The notes under the pieces are model-generated. The model worked only from the letters and a program-made list of their open reading frames with translations. It ran no database searches and had not been told where the DNA came from. 64,000 bases of DNA from Boesenbergia rotunda (lineage: Eukaryota; Streptophyta; Magnoliopsida; Zingiberales; Zingiberaceae). Numbering within the stretch: the stretch's first letter is position 1; every line of letters starts with the position of its first letter. The DNA lies in assembly GCA_024364735.1 (NCBI GenBank), contig JAGFNQ010000869.1:388078-452077 (forward strand), written 5' to 3'. Positions 1-11,049 of the stretch are shown one piece after another. The position numbers and the translations under genes were made by a program.

Positions 1-2007
1 GATCCTAATGAGGTTGTGTTATATTAGCTATTTGGTATTTACGTAAATAGCTAAATGATTATGTATTTTATACTGGACTCTGACTTGGTTACTTCGCTTG
101 GTCGTGGGACTTCATTCTCGATACAGACTCCTACTTTAAGGCGAGTACTTCTTGCTTGTCTTCTTTAGATCCACGTTATCTTTATGCATGGCTATTTGTT
201 ATTTATGCAGTAGGCTGATATTGACCTTTATCTGCTACCGTTTTGTTATCCTGCTTGATACTTATGCTTGACCTTGGATATGATCTAAATTTTCTTCTAT
301 ACAGTCTCGTTTATTTTGTTATCTGATTCTGTATAGCATGGGTATGACATGAGAATGTTGATGTAGAATAGCAGACCACTGTATGGTTGCATTGATTGTG
401 TCCAGTCATACTTGCACGTGTGTCTAGTTATGGACTAATTGGGTTATTGTGGCACGTCACCTGATATTTGCATTGGTTGATTCCGGTCATACTTGCACAT
501 GTGTCTAGATATGGACTGATTGGGTTATTGTGGCATGTCACCTGATATTTGCATTGGTTGATTCCGGTAATACTTGCACGTGTGTCTAGATATGGACTGA
601 TTGGGTTATTGAGGCATGTCATCTGATATTTGCATTGGTTGATTCTGGTCATACTTGCACGTGTGTCTAGGTATGGATTGATTGGGTTATTGTGGCATGT
701 TACCTGATATCCGTATTGGTTGATTCTGTTATTACTTGCATGTCCACTTAGATGCATGATGGTTAGGTTATTATACCTATGATCGACCTGTGCATGTTAT
801 GTTGAGTTATGTACGATGACTTGGTAGGGGTTACATGTGTTTGAGTCATGCACCATACCCGCACTGTTGCATGCCGGCGATCAGCGACTCCCTTGTGGTT
901 GAGCCTATCGTCTTCCGGTGCATGATATGCACACATGGCCACTCATGGGTTAGTGGATACCGTTGGGTGTGTGCATTTGCCCTGTATTGCTCCGCACGGT
1001 CACTATTTGGAGGGTGGTTCCGGTGCGTGGTAGCAGCCAGGGATCCCTTCTCTTCCCATAGACCAGAAGAGATGAGAGCGACGCTCCCTCATATATACAT
1101 GAGGTAGGGGCGGTCCCCCGCCAGCATCCTGTCCACTCGGTCACTCAGGAGCAGTGATAGCAGGGTGCGTACAGTGTCACAGCTCTACCCACTCGGCCGA
1201 CACAGTATCGCCTGTCTCGGTGGCTTGACTGGAGTTAGGGGGTGACCATGACCTTGCACCATGTGCATATGATGCATTGTGCATTTTGATAGTGATTGCT
1301 GCATTTATTTGTTGCACTTGTTTGACATGCATGTACAGGATATGTTTATGTGTGGTTTGATGACCTTGAACTAGCTCGTGTGGTACGAGTCGTTTATGGT
1401 ATGGATAGACTGATTTCTGGTATGTACAGTCAGTTATTACTTTCAGTTATGCATATTCTGCTATTCCTGTTGAGACTGTATCCTATTGTTTCTTTATAGC
1501 TTATTCAGCTATTTTGTTCAGTCATGCATATATATCTATATACCTGCGAGTCCACTTGGACTCACCACCCGTCGTAATATTTTTGTTTTCAGGTTGATAG
1601 CTCGCCGGAGGAGTCCAGTTGCCAGTCCCGGGTCCCTACGACTTCATTTGGATGAGAGCTTCCGCTGGTTTTGATTTTCTTTTGATAGCATAGTATATGT
1701 TTTGTATTCGTTATGTTACCGAGGGCTTGTATTGGATTTATTCGTACGGTATTGTATTTTTGAGTCCTTTATTGGACTTTATGATGTGGTTTTGCTGCGC
1801 GCCTACCCTAGGGGCAGCTCAGGTGAGTTTTACGGTGTTTTATATTGCGTTGTTATCAGTTTCCATATATTATATATCTGTTTTGTGGCCTGAGGCCAAA
1901 TTATAAACTGCGTGTGTTGTATGTTTGTGTAAATTGTCTGCCGGACAGGGGATGTGCTGTCCGATTTTATATTGGATCAGCGACCCTAATGGTCTCGGGG
2001 CGTGACA
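1..2007 (+). mobile_element. Ty3/gypsy (Tekay-like) LTR, 3' part
   Basis: This non-coding stretch ends in TCTCGGGGCGTGACA, the usual form of a plant gypsy LTR 3' end. Several blocks match, in reverse complement, the LTR at 60600-63096 that sits beside a gypsy integrase. Examples are the segment around 1180-1250 (CTACCCACTCGG, GGCTTGACTGG, then GGTGAC) against 61195-61260, and the segment 1549-1640 (GAGTCC...GGACTC, then CAGTTGCCAGTCCC) against 60830-60930. The LTR start lies outside the window. No primer site follows, so this is the outer 3' end of an element or a solo LTR. The lineage name rests on the match to the right-hand element. Confidence 0.72.
411..734. repeat. 81-bp tandem repeat, four copies
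   Basis: CTTGCACGTGTG-type unit starts lie at 411, 492, 573 and 654, and a fifth degenerate start is at 735. The spacing is exactly 81 bp each time. The repeat lies in the U3/R part of the gypsy LTR. Because 81 is a multiple of three it leaves a spurious open frame on the minus strand, which I do not regard as a gene. Confidence 0.9.
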
Positions 2008-2740
2008 CTGGGTCGGGAGCTCGGCACTCGGCAGACTGAGCTGGGAGCTCGTAGACTCAGTCAGGAGCTCGGCACTCGGTAGACTGGGTTGGGAGCTCGG
2101 CACTCGGCACCCTTGGTCGGGAGCTCGAGGACTCGGTCGGCAGACTTGGTCGGGAGACCTGGTCAGAAGCCCGAGAGGCCCGGTCGGAATTGAATGGAAA
2201 TTCATTAAAGTGTTTAATGAAGGAAAGAGAAAATCTCTCTTCATTGGATGAAGAGGAGGTGAAGAGTCACATGAAAAGATGTGCACTTTATTGGCTTTAA
2301 TGAAGAGAAGTCAAAGAGACAAAAGACTCTTCATATTCATGGGATGAATATAAAAGAGGGTCTAGTCATTTTTGAATGAAGTAAGTGTGCTTTTCTTTTT
2401 ACCTTTCCTCTCTTCTTCCTCTCCTCCCTCTTGGCCGAAACCCTTGTGGGTTCTTGGTGGTCTTGTGAACTACCTTAAGTTGCTAGCACAACTAAGGTAG
2501 TTCTCCCAAAGTTGAGAGATTGTGTCCATGTGGATACGAATAGAGGTACGGACACTTGAATGTGTAAGAGATTCGGCGCATCTTAGACGAGCGGGATAAG
2601 CAAAGGACACACTCCAATGGTATACACTGTAGATACATCTATTAGATAGATGAACATCGAACGAGTTTTCTTTCGCATGGATCGCTCGAGGGTTCTTGTT
2701 TCTGCTATGTTTTGTGTTTTGTCACCGGGAGAACCCAACA
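2008..2740 (+). repeat. Copia 5' LTR remnant (R/U5 side)
   Basis: It ends GAGAACCCAACA immediately before the primer site and matches 9365-10086 of the 3' LTR. It starts inside the GC-rich GGGAGCTCGGCACTCGGCAG minisatellite, of which 2008-2165 is retained. About 1.3 kb of upstream LTR is missing or displaced beyond the gypsy insertion. Confidence 0.88.
2349..2356 (+). promoter_or_regulatory. TATA box of copia LTR
   Basis: TATAAAAG follows GGGATGAA and precedes AGGGTCTAGTC. The same context in the 3' LTR (9696-9702) reads TATAAAGAG. In the intact LTR this would set the start of the genomic RNA. Confidence 0.6.
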
Positions 2741-2741
2741 G

Positions 2742-2753
2742 TGGTATCAGAGC
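2742..2753 (+). other. Primer binding site, initiator Met-tRNA type
   Basis: TGGTATCAGAGC lies one base after the LTR terminus CCCAACA. It is the standard plant initiator-methionine tRNA primer site and fixes the end of the 5' LTR at 2740. Confidence 0.93.
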
Positions 2754-4077
2754 CACTTGCGAAAGATCGTACAAAGTTTTATGCATTTTATATGTGATAT
2801 AGAAGTAGGACAAGATTTATTATGAGTTGCATATAATTGTATGATATAGTCGGGCTCCCGACCTCCCACATGGGAAGACAGACTACCGAGCCGAAGGCTC
2901 CCGAGGCCATTTGGGAAGACAAACGCTCGGGTCATTCCCGGAAAGGAGCCCTCGAGACTGTCTCGGGAAAGGGGAGTTCGAAGATCAACAGGGCCGTGAG
3001 TTTCTGCTCAAGGGGCAAATTTTGTTTTTGCACTCATAATAAAATCAATGTCCTAAATCTATTGTGTATGATTGATGACATGGTGTATGGTTATGGCCTT
3101 AACCCCAATGTGATTGGATGTATATGTGTGTATGTGCATGTTGTAATGTAATTCATAATACGGCCTGCGTGTCGTGTGTTGTATCTATTTTTCCTAATTG
3201 TAAAATAGATTTAGACTCGAATGTAACTCGAGTATTCCTACATTGTAATGTACAAAAGGAGTAATGGAGTGTCCATTGAAGAATGAAGTTATAAGAAGGA
3301 TGTCGACCACACATGATGACCGAAGGATGCACTTGGAGAAGATGTTATCCCTAGGTTTACCATCGATCTTCTCATTGGCTTGAAAAGATCGTAGTATACG
3401 GGTCATAACCATGTCACGTTTTCTTGCTTATATGTTGATATATGCTATGTGTGTGTATGTGATGCATGCTTAGATGTTTATCTTAATTAAGTCAACTCAA
3501 TATGCCTACTAATGTTTGGTACTCATAAACTACCTCGATCATTTGTTGTTGGGTTTGCCAAAGCAAAGCAACGCATTTTATCTTGGTAGAGTGCGAGAGA
3601 ACAATTGTGATGTCCCGCTATCGAACTTTGGGTGAGACTTAACTAAGTCACCTCAATTGGATTGAGAAAACTTAGAAGCATATCCCAAAAGTTGGGAAAT
3701 TTGGGTAAGAGGAAAATTATACTAAGTCTTGGGCGATTAGCCAAAGCTAAGTCAAGACGATGTGTAATGTGAATCTTAAACCTTTTTCAAGAGTTGCATA
3801 CGATGTAATTGGTAAAATGTTACCTACCTAGTTATACCAAGTCTTGGGCGATTAGCCAAAGCTAACTCAAGATGAAGTATAATATGGATATTGTCCCACA
3901 TAAATATAGTCGTTATTTGGTTTGGAGCTAGTAGTGTGGCAAATTGAGTTTGCCTACATCCATGACTAGCCCCTACAAAAGCTCTACGATTTAGTAGGAG
4001 TATCATTTAATTAAAGGCCTAATTAAATGATCTAGATATGATACTTATTTCTGCAAGTTGTATTGTTGTAGATCACT
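2754..4077 (+). other. Untranslated leader of copia element
   Basis: These 1.3 kb between the primer site and gag hold no convincing reading frame. A direct repeat of about 32 bp beginning AAGTCTTGGGCGATTAGCC occurs at 3724 and again at 3839, 115 bp apart. The only open frames are short and on mixed strands. Confidence 0.6.
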
Positions 4078-4858
4078 ATGTCATCTAATACGTCAAATAC
4101 TCTCTCTCTACGATCTGTCCTTGAGAAGGACAAGCTCAACGGAGCTAATTTCCTGGACTGGTACAGAAACTTGAGGATAGTCCTCAAACAAGAACGAAAA
4201 CTGTACGTCCTAGAGCAACCCCTTCGAGAAGCACCCGTCGCTACCGCCACTCGTGCTGAAAAGGAATGCTTACAAGAAGCATCAGGATGATGCACTTGAT
4301 GTGTCATGTCTTATGCTTGCCACTATGAAGTCTGAGCTTCAGAAGCAACATGAGAACATGGATGCACATGATATTGTTGAGCATCTAAAGCAACTATATC
4401 AAGGGCAAGCTAGGCACGAGCGGTTTGAGGTGTCCAAGGTCCTATTTGCATGCAAGATGCAAGAAAGAACTCCTATAGGAACTCACATACTCAAGATGAT
4501 TGGGTATGTGGAGAACCTTGAAAGACTAGGATTCCCATTGGGCCAAGAATTGGCAATAGACCTTATCCTGCAATCGTTGCCGGAGGGGTACAATCAATTT
4601 GTCATGAACTATAACATGAATGAAATTGATAAACCTTTGCCTGAGATGCTCAGCATGTTGAGAACTGTTGAACCCAATCTCAAGAAAACCAAGACCAGTA
4701 ATGTACTGATGGTAAACAAGGGCAAAGGCAAATGGAAGTCTAAAGGCAAGGTAAGACCCAGCCAAGCCAAAGGCAAGGCCAACTCTACTACATCCAAAGC
4801 TAAAGGTAAGGTGTCTAAGGAAGGGACCTGCTTCCATTGTGGTGAGACCGGACATTAG
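4078..4858 (+). pseudogene. gag: Copia gag (capsid/nucleocapsid), frameshifted
   Basis: The first ATG after the leader opens a frame with the copia gag N-terminus (KLNGANFLDWYRNLRIVL). Near 4265 the frame shifts from 1 to 2. The remaining capsid part follows, with the family signatures DDALDVSCLMLATM, ACKMQERTP and LILQSLPEGYNQF. A lysine-rich linker leads to the nucleocapsid zinc knuckle CFHCGETGH, which is cut by an in-frame TAG at 4856-4858 where these proteins usually have Trp. Gag would form the virus-like particle and bind genomic RNA. With a frameshift and a stop it cannot be made as one protein. Confidence 0.93.
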
Positions 4859-6451
4859 AAGAGGAATTACAAACTCTACCTGGAGGAAGCAAAGAAGAAA
4901 AGAAGTGAGACTTCTGCCTCAGGTATTTTTGTTATAGAAGTCAATCTATCTATCTCTTCTTCTTGGGAATTAGATACCAGATGTGCTTTTCACATTTGTA
5001 CTAATGTGTAGGGCCTTCAAAGAGCTAGATCATTGACAAAGGGCGAAGTGGACCTACGAGTAGGCAACGGAGCAAGAGTTGCTGCTATTGCTGTAGGAAC
5101 ATATTCCTTGTCTTTGCCCACTGGGCTTATCTTAGAACTAGAAGAGTGCTTTTATGTACCTGCATTAACTAAGAACATAATTTCAGTATCTTGTTTGGAC
5201 AAGAAAGGCTTTTCATTTATCATAAAGGACAAATGTTGTTCTATAATGCTAAATGACATATTCTATTGTAATGCACCACTGATAAATGAACTCTATGTTC
5301 TAGATCTAGAGAACTCAATCTATAACATAAATACCAAACGGTTCAAACCAAATGATTTGAACCAAACATATCTCTGGCATTGTCGCTTAGGACATATAAA
5401 TGAGAGTCGCATATCCCAGCTCCATAAGGATGGATTACTTGACTCATTTGATTTTGAATCATATGAGACATGTGAATCTTGTCTTCTAGGCAAGATGACC
5501 AAGACTCCATTTAGTGGACACGGTGAAAGAGCGACAGACTTGTTAGGACTCATATATACTGATGTATGTGGCCCCTTCAATATCGTAGCTAGAGGAGGCT
5601 ATTAGTACTTCATCACTTTCACTGATGATGTCAGTAGATATGGCTATGTGTATCTCATGAAACACAAGTCAGAATCCTTTGAAAAGTTCAAAGAATTCAA
5701 GAGTGAAGTACAAAACCAACTTGGCAAGAGTATTAAAATGCTTCAATCAGATCGAGGTGGTGAATACCTTAGCCAAGAGTTTCGTGACCATCTAGCAGAG
5801 TGTGGGATCATATCGCAACTCACTCCACCTGGAACACCACAGTGGAATGGTGTGTCTGAGCGGAGAAATCGTACTCTATTAGATATGATACGATCGATGA
5901 TGAGTCAGACAGATCTTCCTACTTCCTTCTGGGGATTCACTCTAGAGACAGCTCTTTTCACACTTAACCGAGTTCCATCAAAGGCCGTCATAAAGACACC
6001 ATATACGATATGGACTGGGAAGAGTCCAACGATGTCTTTTATGAAGATTTGGGGTTGTGAGGCTTACGTTCGACGTCAAGGACCCAAATCTGATAAGTGT
6101 TATTTTGTAGGATATCCCAAGGAAACAAAGGGATATTACTTTTACAATCCCACGCTAGGCAAAGTGTTTGTCACTAGAAATGGCGTGTTTCTAGAAAAAG
6201 AATTTATTTCTAGAAGAATTAAACGGAGTAAAATCCATCTTGAAGAAGTTCAAGATACAGATAGCACTGAGGCCTTAATGAACATTGAACAGGCACGACA
6301 AGATGTTATGGATCATGAGGTTGTTGCAGAAGAAGTTGTAGAACAACAAGCTATTCAAGTAGACCAACCTCCTCGCAGATCTGATAGGATACATCGTCAG
6401 CCTGAGAGATACTCTTGTCTGACCATGATGACGTTACGCTCATTGAGTTGA
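4859..6451 (+). pseudogene. pol: Copia protease-integrase region, decayed
   Basis: Frame 2 continues from gag. The protease site reads WELDTRCAFHIC, so the catalytic DTG/DSG has become DTR (4973-4981), and a TAG at 5009-5011 follows. Integrase starts with an intact zinc motif (WHCRLGH, then CESCLLGK) and then GLIYTDVCGPF with the first catalytic Asp. A TAG interrupts at 5603-5605. The second Asp (LQSDRGGEY) and the Glu (WNGVSERRNRTLLDM) are still present in 5648-6451, so the DDE core residues survive in two separated frames. The region ends in the usual acidic linker with RRSDRIHRQPERY. Protease is probably dead by substitution as well as by truncation. Confidence 0.92.
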
Positions 6452-8001
6452 ATGAGCCTACATCCTATCAAGAAGCTGTGATGAGCCCAGATTCTGAGAA
6501 ATGGCTAGAAGCCATGAGGTCCGAAATGGAATCCATATACACTAACCAAGTATGGACTTTGGTTGATCCACTTGAGGGGATAAAACCCATTGGGTGTAAG
6601 TGGGTCTTTAGAAGAAAGACTGACAAGGATGGACTCATGCATACCTATAAAGGGTGATTGGTAGCTAAAGGTTTCAAGCAAATTCATGGTATCGACTATG
6701 ATGAAACCTTTTCACCAGTTGCGATGCTTAAGTCTATTCAGATCATGCTTGCGATTGCAGCTTACCATGATTACGAGATCTGGCAGATGGATGTCAAAAC
6801 CGCATTCCTAAATGGGAATCTACTCGAGGATGTGTACATGACACAACCTGAGGGTTTTGTAGATCCAGAGCATGCTGAAAAGGTATGTAAGTTGCAAACG
6901 TCCATTTTTGGGCTTAAGCAAGCTTCTCGAAGCTGGAATCTTCAATTCGATGATGTAATCAAAGCGTTTGGTTTCATCAAGAATGAAGATGAACCCTGTA
7001 TCTACAAGAGGGTTAGTGGGAGCACAGTTATCTTCCTAATCTTGTATGTAGATGACATACTCCTCATTGGGAATGATATCCCTTCCTTACAATCTATAAA
7101 GACGTGGCTAGGGAATTGTTTCTCAATGAAAGACTTAGGTGAAGCAGCCTATATCCTAGGCATCAAGATCTATAGAGATAGATCTAAGAGATTGCTTGGC
7201 TTAAGTCAGAGTACATATATTGACAAGGTGCTTAATCGTTTTGCCATGAAGAATTCCAATAAGGGATTTCTACCGATGTCACATGATGTGAGTCTTTCGA
7301 AGACTCAATGTCCCTCTTCTAAGGAGGAGAGAGACCGTATGGATCATATCCCTTATGCATCCGCTATAGGGTCTATCATGTACGCCATGCTTTGTACTCG
7401 TTCAGATGTCTCGTATGTTTTGAGTATGACGAGTAGGTACCAGTCAGATTCAGGTGAATGTCACTAGACAGCTGTCAAGAACATTCTTAAGTACTTACGA
7501 AGGACGAAAGAATATTTCTTGATATTTGGAGGCGATGAGGAGCTAACTGTAAAGGGTTACAGTGACGCAAGCTTCCAAACAGACAGGGATGATTTCAGAT
7601 CGCAGTCAGGGTATGTATTTTGCCTGAATGGTGGCGCTGTGAGCTGGAAGAGTTCGAAGCAGGACACAGTCACAGATTCTACAACAGAAGCTGAGTATAT
7701 TGCCGAGTCTGAGGCGGCAAAAGAGGCTGTTTGGATCCGGAAGTTCATTACAGAGCTTGGTGTGGTTCCTAGCATATCAGATCCGATAGACCTCTATTGT
7801 GACAACAATGGAGCTATTGCACAAGCTAAGGAACCTCGCTTTCATCAGCGGACCAAACACATACTACGGTGCTTCCATCCTATTCGAGAGATCATCGATA
7901 GAGGAGATGTGAGAATATGTAGAGTACACACTGATTCTAACATCGCAGATCCTTTGACCAAGGCTTTGGCACAAAAGAAGCATGATGGTCACACCAGGTA
8001 A
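6415..8001 (+). pseudogene. pol: Copia reverse transcriptase-RNase H, decayed
   Basis: After a frameshift near 6412 the RT reads in frame 1, opening with NEPTSYQEAVMSPDSEKW and WTLVDP. A TGA interrupts at 6655-6657, just before LVAKGFKQ. The catalytic residues are intact: IWQMDVKTAFLNG for the first Asp and LYVDDILLIGND (YVDD at 7045-7056). Another stop (TAG, 7465-7467) lies in the RT/RNase H linker. RNase H follows at 7519-8001 with GYSDASF, STTEAEYIAESEAAKEAVW and CDNNGAI, covering the D-E-D catalytic set. The C-terminal tail ends KKHDGHTR. All domains are recognisable at full length. Only point lesions inactivate the gene. Confidence 0.94.
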
Positions 8002-8039
8002 CTAGGTATTAGAGATTACAGTGATTGGCACTAGTGCTA

Positions 8040-8047
8040 GTGGGAGA
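8040..8047 (+). other. Polypurine tract (copia)
   Basis: GTGGGAGA lies 7 bp before the 3' LTR start. Purine tracts of this kind prime plus-strand synthesis. It follows RNase H by about 40 bp, as usual in plant copia elements. Confidence 0.7.
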
Positions 8048-8054
8048 TTATTTT

Positions 8055-10086
8055 TGTAGGAAAGCCCTAGAGCCAATTATGTGATGATTGACTAGGGATA
8101 TTTGTATCATATTCTATCATTAATAAAGGCATGTTTGGTTATTATACTTACTTTGTATTTGTGCCAAATAACTAAGTATAATAATGTCCTTGGGTAGTAG
8201 GTTCTTATCTATATTATATTGATTGGTTGAATCGATAGTGAGATGATGTAGAGAACACTACTCTAAACCATTCATAGTCAAGTATTAATATTCAAGGACA
8301 ATATTAATGCATGGAGACTAGTATGTAGGTCAATTAATGACTTGAGCTCACAAGTCATGGATATGTGATATCAAGTTGACACATGGGTATACATTGGAGA
8401 ATATGTACTGAATTGACCGCCCATGAGAAGGTTTCATAGATTGTCATATGAGTGTCATAAACTTTCTCATGTGACTATTAGTATGAATCGTCCTTAGACC
8501 TGAAGTCACTACGGTTCCCTACATAAGGAGTTATGTACTTTGGTATCGTCAAATGTCACCCGTAACAGGGTGGACTATAAAGGCGATCAATGGGTATGTA
8601 ATGAATTATGCGAAGGGATGTGAGTGATGTAGTTGGGATCTATCCCTCCCATATGACGGGAGTGATATCTGTGGGCCCCTTGATTGAGTAGGACTACTAA
8701 AACGCATGACCATGCTCAAATAAGTCAATATAAGATATTGAGCTCATTTGTTTGAATGAGTATACTCGGGGATCAAGAAACACAAAGATTGATCGAGGAT
8801 GACACGGTCTATGCCTCATTGGTCAATCTAGATATCAAGGATAGAAGGACAAGGTCATACATTATCATAGTCACGGAGGTTTAGTCGGATCTCGACTTTT
8901 CTTGTTACTTGGGTAGCAATGATGCATTGCTAGATGTCGCTCATTGCTTATGTGTCTAAAGCGTTTAGGCGCATTGCCAACATCACGAGAACCTATTGGG
9001 TCACACACTAAGGACATGATGCTTCGGGAGCCCGAGTTGGGAACTCGGGAGATCTGAGCACGAGTTAGGAACTCGGGAGGTCAGTTCGGGAGCTTGACAC
9101 TCGGCAGACTGAGCTGGGAGCTCAGCAGACTGGGTCAGGAGCTCGACACTCGGCAGACTGGGCTGGGAGCTCGGAAGACTGGGTCGGGAGCTTGGCACTC
9201 GGCAGACTGGGCTGGGAGCTCGGTAGACTGGGTCGGAAGCTCGCCACTCGGCAGACTGAGCTGGGAGCACGGCAGACTGGGTCAGGAGCTCGGCACTCGG
9301 CAGACTGGGTTGGGAGCTCGGCACTCGGCAGACTGGGCTGGGAGCTCGGCAGACTTGGTCGGAGCTCGGCACTCGGCAGACTGAGCTAGGAGCTCGGTAG
9401 ACTGGGTCAGGAGCTCGGCACTCGGCAGACTGGGTTGGGAGCTCGGCACTCGGCAGACTTGGTCGAGAGCTCGGGGACTCGGTCGGCAGACTTGGTCGAG
9501 AGACCTGGTCGGAAGCCCGAGAGGCCCGGTCGGAATTGCATGGAAATTCATTAAAGTGTTTAATGAAGGAAAGAGAAAAGTCTCTCTTCATTGGATGAAG
9601 AGGAGGTGAAGAGTCACATGAAAAGATGTGCTCTTTATTGACTTTAATGAAGAGAAGTTAAAGAGACAAAAGACTCTTCATATTCATGGGATGAATATAA
9701 AGAGGGTCTAGTCATTTTTGAATGAAGTAAGTGTATTTTTCTTTCTTCCCTTCCTCTCTTATTCCTCTCCTCCCTCTTGGCCGAAACCCTTGTGGGTTCT
9801 TGGTGGTCTTGTGAACTACCTCAAGTTACTAGCACAACTAAGGTAGTTCTCCTGATGTTGAGAGATTGTGTCCGTGTGGATACAAATAGAGGCACGGACA
9901 CTTGAATGTGCAAGAGATCCGGCGCATCTTGGAAGAGCGGGATAAGCAAAGGGCACGCTCCAAAGGTATACACTATAGATACATCTATTAGATAGATGAA
10001 CTTCGTACGAGTTTTCTTTCGCATGGATCGCTCGTGGGTTCTTGTTTTCGCTATGTTTTGTGTTTTGTCACCAGGAGAACCCAACA
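8055..10086 (+). repeat. Copia 3' LTR (2032 bp)
   Basis: It starts TGTAGGAAAGCCCTAGAGCC, a plant copia LTR start, and ends AGGAGAACCCAACA. Positions 9365-10086 repeat the 5' LTR remnant. The LTR contains a GC-rich minisatellite at 9085-9500 and a TATA box at 9696-9702. It abuts a SIRE-type LTR at 10087, so the element probably inserted into or next to that LTR. Confidence 0.85.
9085..9500 (+). repeat. GC-rich minisatellite inside copia LTR
   Basis: Variants of GGGAGCTCGGCACTCGGCAG alternate with GGGAGCTCGGTAGACTGGGT to give a compound unit of about 49 bp. CACTCGGCAGACT motifs recur from about 9097 to 9460. A shorter version is present in the 5' LTR (2008-2165), so copy number differs between the two LTRs of one element. 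Long open frames across it on both strands are by-products of the repeat. Confidence 0.88.
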
Positions 10087-11049
10087 TAGAGGGGGGTGAA
10101 TAGCCTATCACCCACTTTGGTCGCTGATTCTTCCTACAATGTTAGCGTGCACAAGCAGAAATACTAATAACACAAATAAACAAACGCTAACACAAACCGT
10201 TTACGTCGTTCGGAGATAAGGCTCCTACTTTACGGCCATCCGTAAGGTGGACGATCTCGATCCGTCGGTGGATGAGTCCCTGGAAGACCTCCGGCTATCT
10301 CTTGTTACTCCTTGTGGGTGGAGAAACCTCGCCACAACACTACGACAACACCTGAGCACTAGGAGACTACTAATAAACTCTAACCAAGCTTATTTCGTCA
10401 AGTCTCTCAGCCAAAAACGAGCTTTCTTAGATAGTGCTCGATGCTGAAAAGACCATTACTAGTCGACTGGTCAAAGCACCAGTTGACTGGTCCACCTTGG
10501 ATTCGAACGTTATAGCCCAACGTTCGAATTCTACCCGACACCAGTCTACTACACCTAAGATCAGTCGACTGATCTTTCTGTTCACTTCATCAGTTGACTG
10601 ATCCAAACACTAGTTGACTGCTCTACCCCTAAACCTAGGGTTTCCCTTCCTGAGTACAATTCTCTCAGCACTCAGACCCTCATGACTTAGTTGACCCTTC
10701 CAGCAGCCTCGACCTGTTGCCTTCAAGCCTTCTTCGACTTTGGCTCTCGTCCCTCGGATGCATACGAACCCGCGGCTCGTTCTCATGCCATCCTTCGCGT
10801 ATGCCTCGAAGTTCGCATCCCTCGGCTCATCGTTCTTGCTTTGTCCACGATCCCTCGGATGCATACAAGCCCACGGCTTGTCTCCTCATGTCATACTTCA
10901 CTGGACCTGAAGCCGTCCAGCTAAGTCTATGTGTATCTGCAAACTTGCACACTCAAATACACATATCAAACACAAGGGTGTATCTAACTTAAATCATTTG
11001 CCCAAACATCAAAACACATGGTCACTCCGGACCATAGATTTCCCCAACA
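10087..11049 (-). repeat. SIRE/Maximus-type LTR, minus strand
   Basis: On the minus strand it starts TGTTGGGG at 11049 and ends in the C-tract/CTCTA motif that reads TAGAGGGGGGTGAATAG on the plus strand. It matches the complete LTR at 44729-45689, for example CACCCACAAGGAG with CTACGAGATC, CTTACGGGCAG and GCTAACGTTGTAGG, and has nearly the same length (963 against 961 bp). About three terminal bases at the left end are replaced by the copia LTR end. No primer site or polypurine tract of its own adjoins it, so it is a solo or truncated LTR. Confidence 0.85.
10501..10529. repeat. Perfect 11-bp inverted repeat around TATA-like core
   Basis: ATTCGAACGTT, a 7-base spacer (ATAGCCC), then AACGTTCGAAT. 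The spacer and adjacent bases give GGGCTATAACG on the minus strand, the sense strand of this LTR, where the TATA box is expected. CAGTCGACTG-like palindromes lie on both sides. Confidence 0.7.

Larger units (their letters stand above)
2008..10086 (+). mobile_element. Ty1/copia retrotransposon, 5' LTR truncated
   Basis: The order is partial 5' LTR (2008-2740), Met-tRNA-type primer site (2742-2753), long leader, decayed gag-pol (4078-8001) with integrase before reverse transcriptase (the copia order), polypurine tract (8040-8047) and full 3' LTR (8055-10086). The two LTRs align co-linearly with an offset of 7346 bp from about 2180 to the end. The 5' LTR lacks about 1.3 kb found in the 3' LTR, because the gypsy LTR ends directly against it at 2007. 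Target duplications cannot be checked. I do not assign a copia lineage with confidence. Confidence 0.92.

Noticed and set aside
428..757. 109-codon minus-strand frame with repeated NQCKYQ-type segments
   Set aside because: It is produced by the 81-bp non-coding repeat of the LTR, whose period is a multiple of three.
9001..9591. 196-codon minus-strand frame rich in Pro, Ser and Arg
   Set aside because: It follows the GC-rich minisatellite of the copia LTR. Open frames appear on both strands there and the 5' LTR copy differs in length.
10087..10110. TAGAGGGGGGTGAATAG as a new mobile element terminus
   Set aside because: The motif recurs at 14297, 28706, 49417, 56312 and, reversed, at 45665, each time near the 3' end of a SIRE-type LTR. 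It is a class hallmark, not a separate element.
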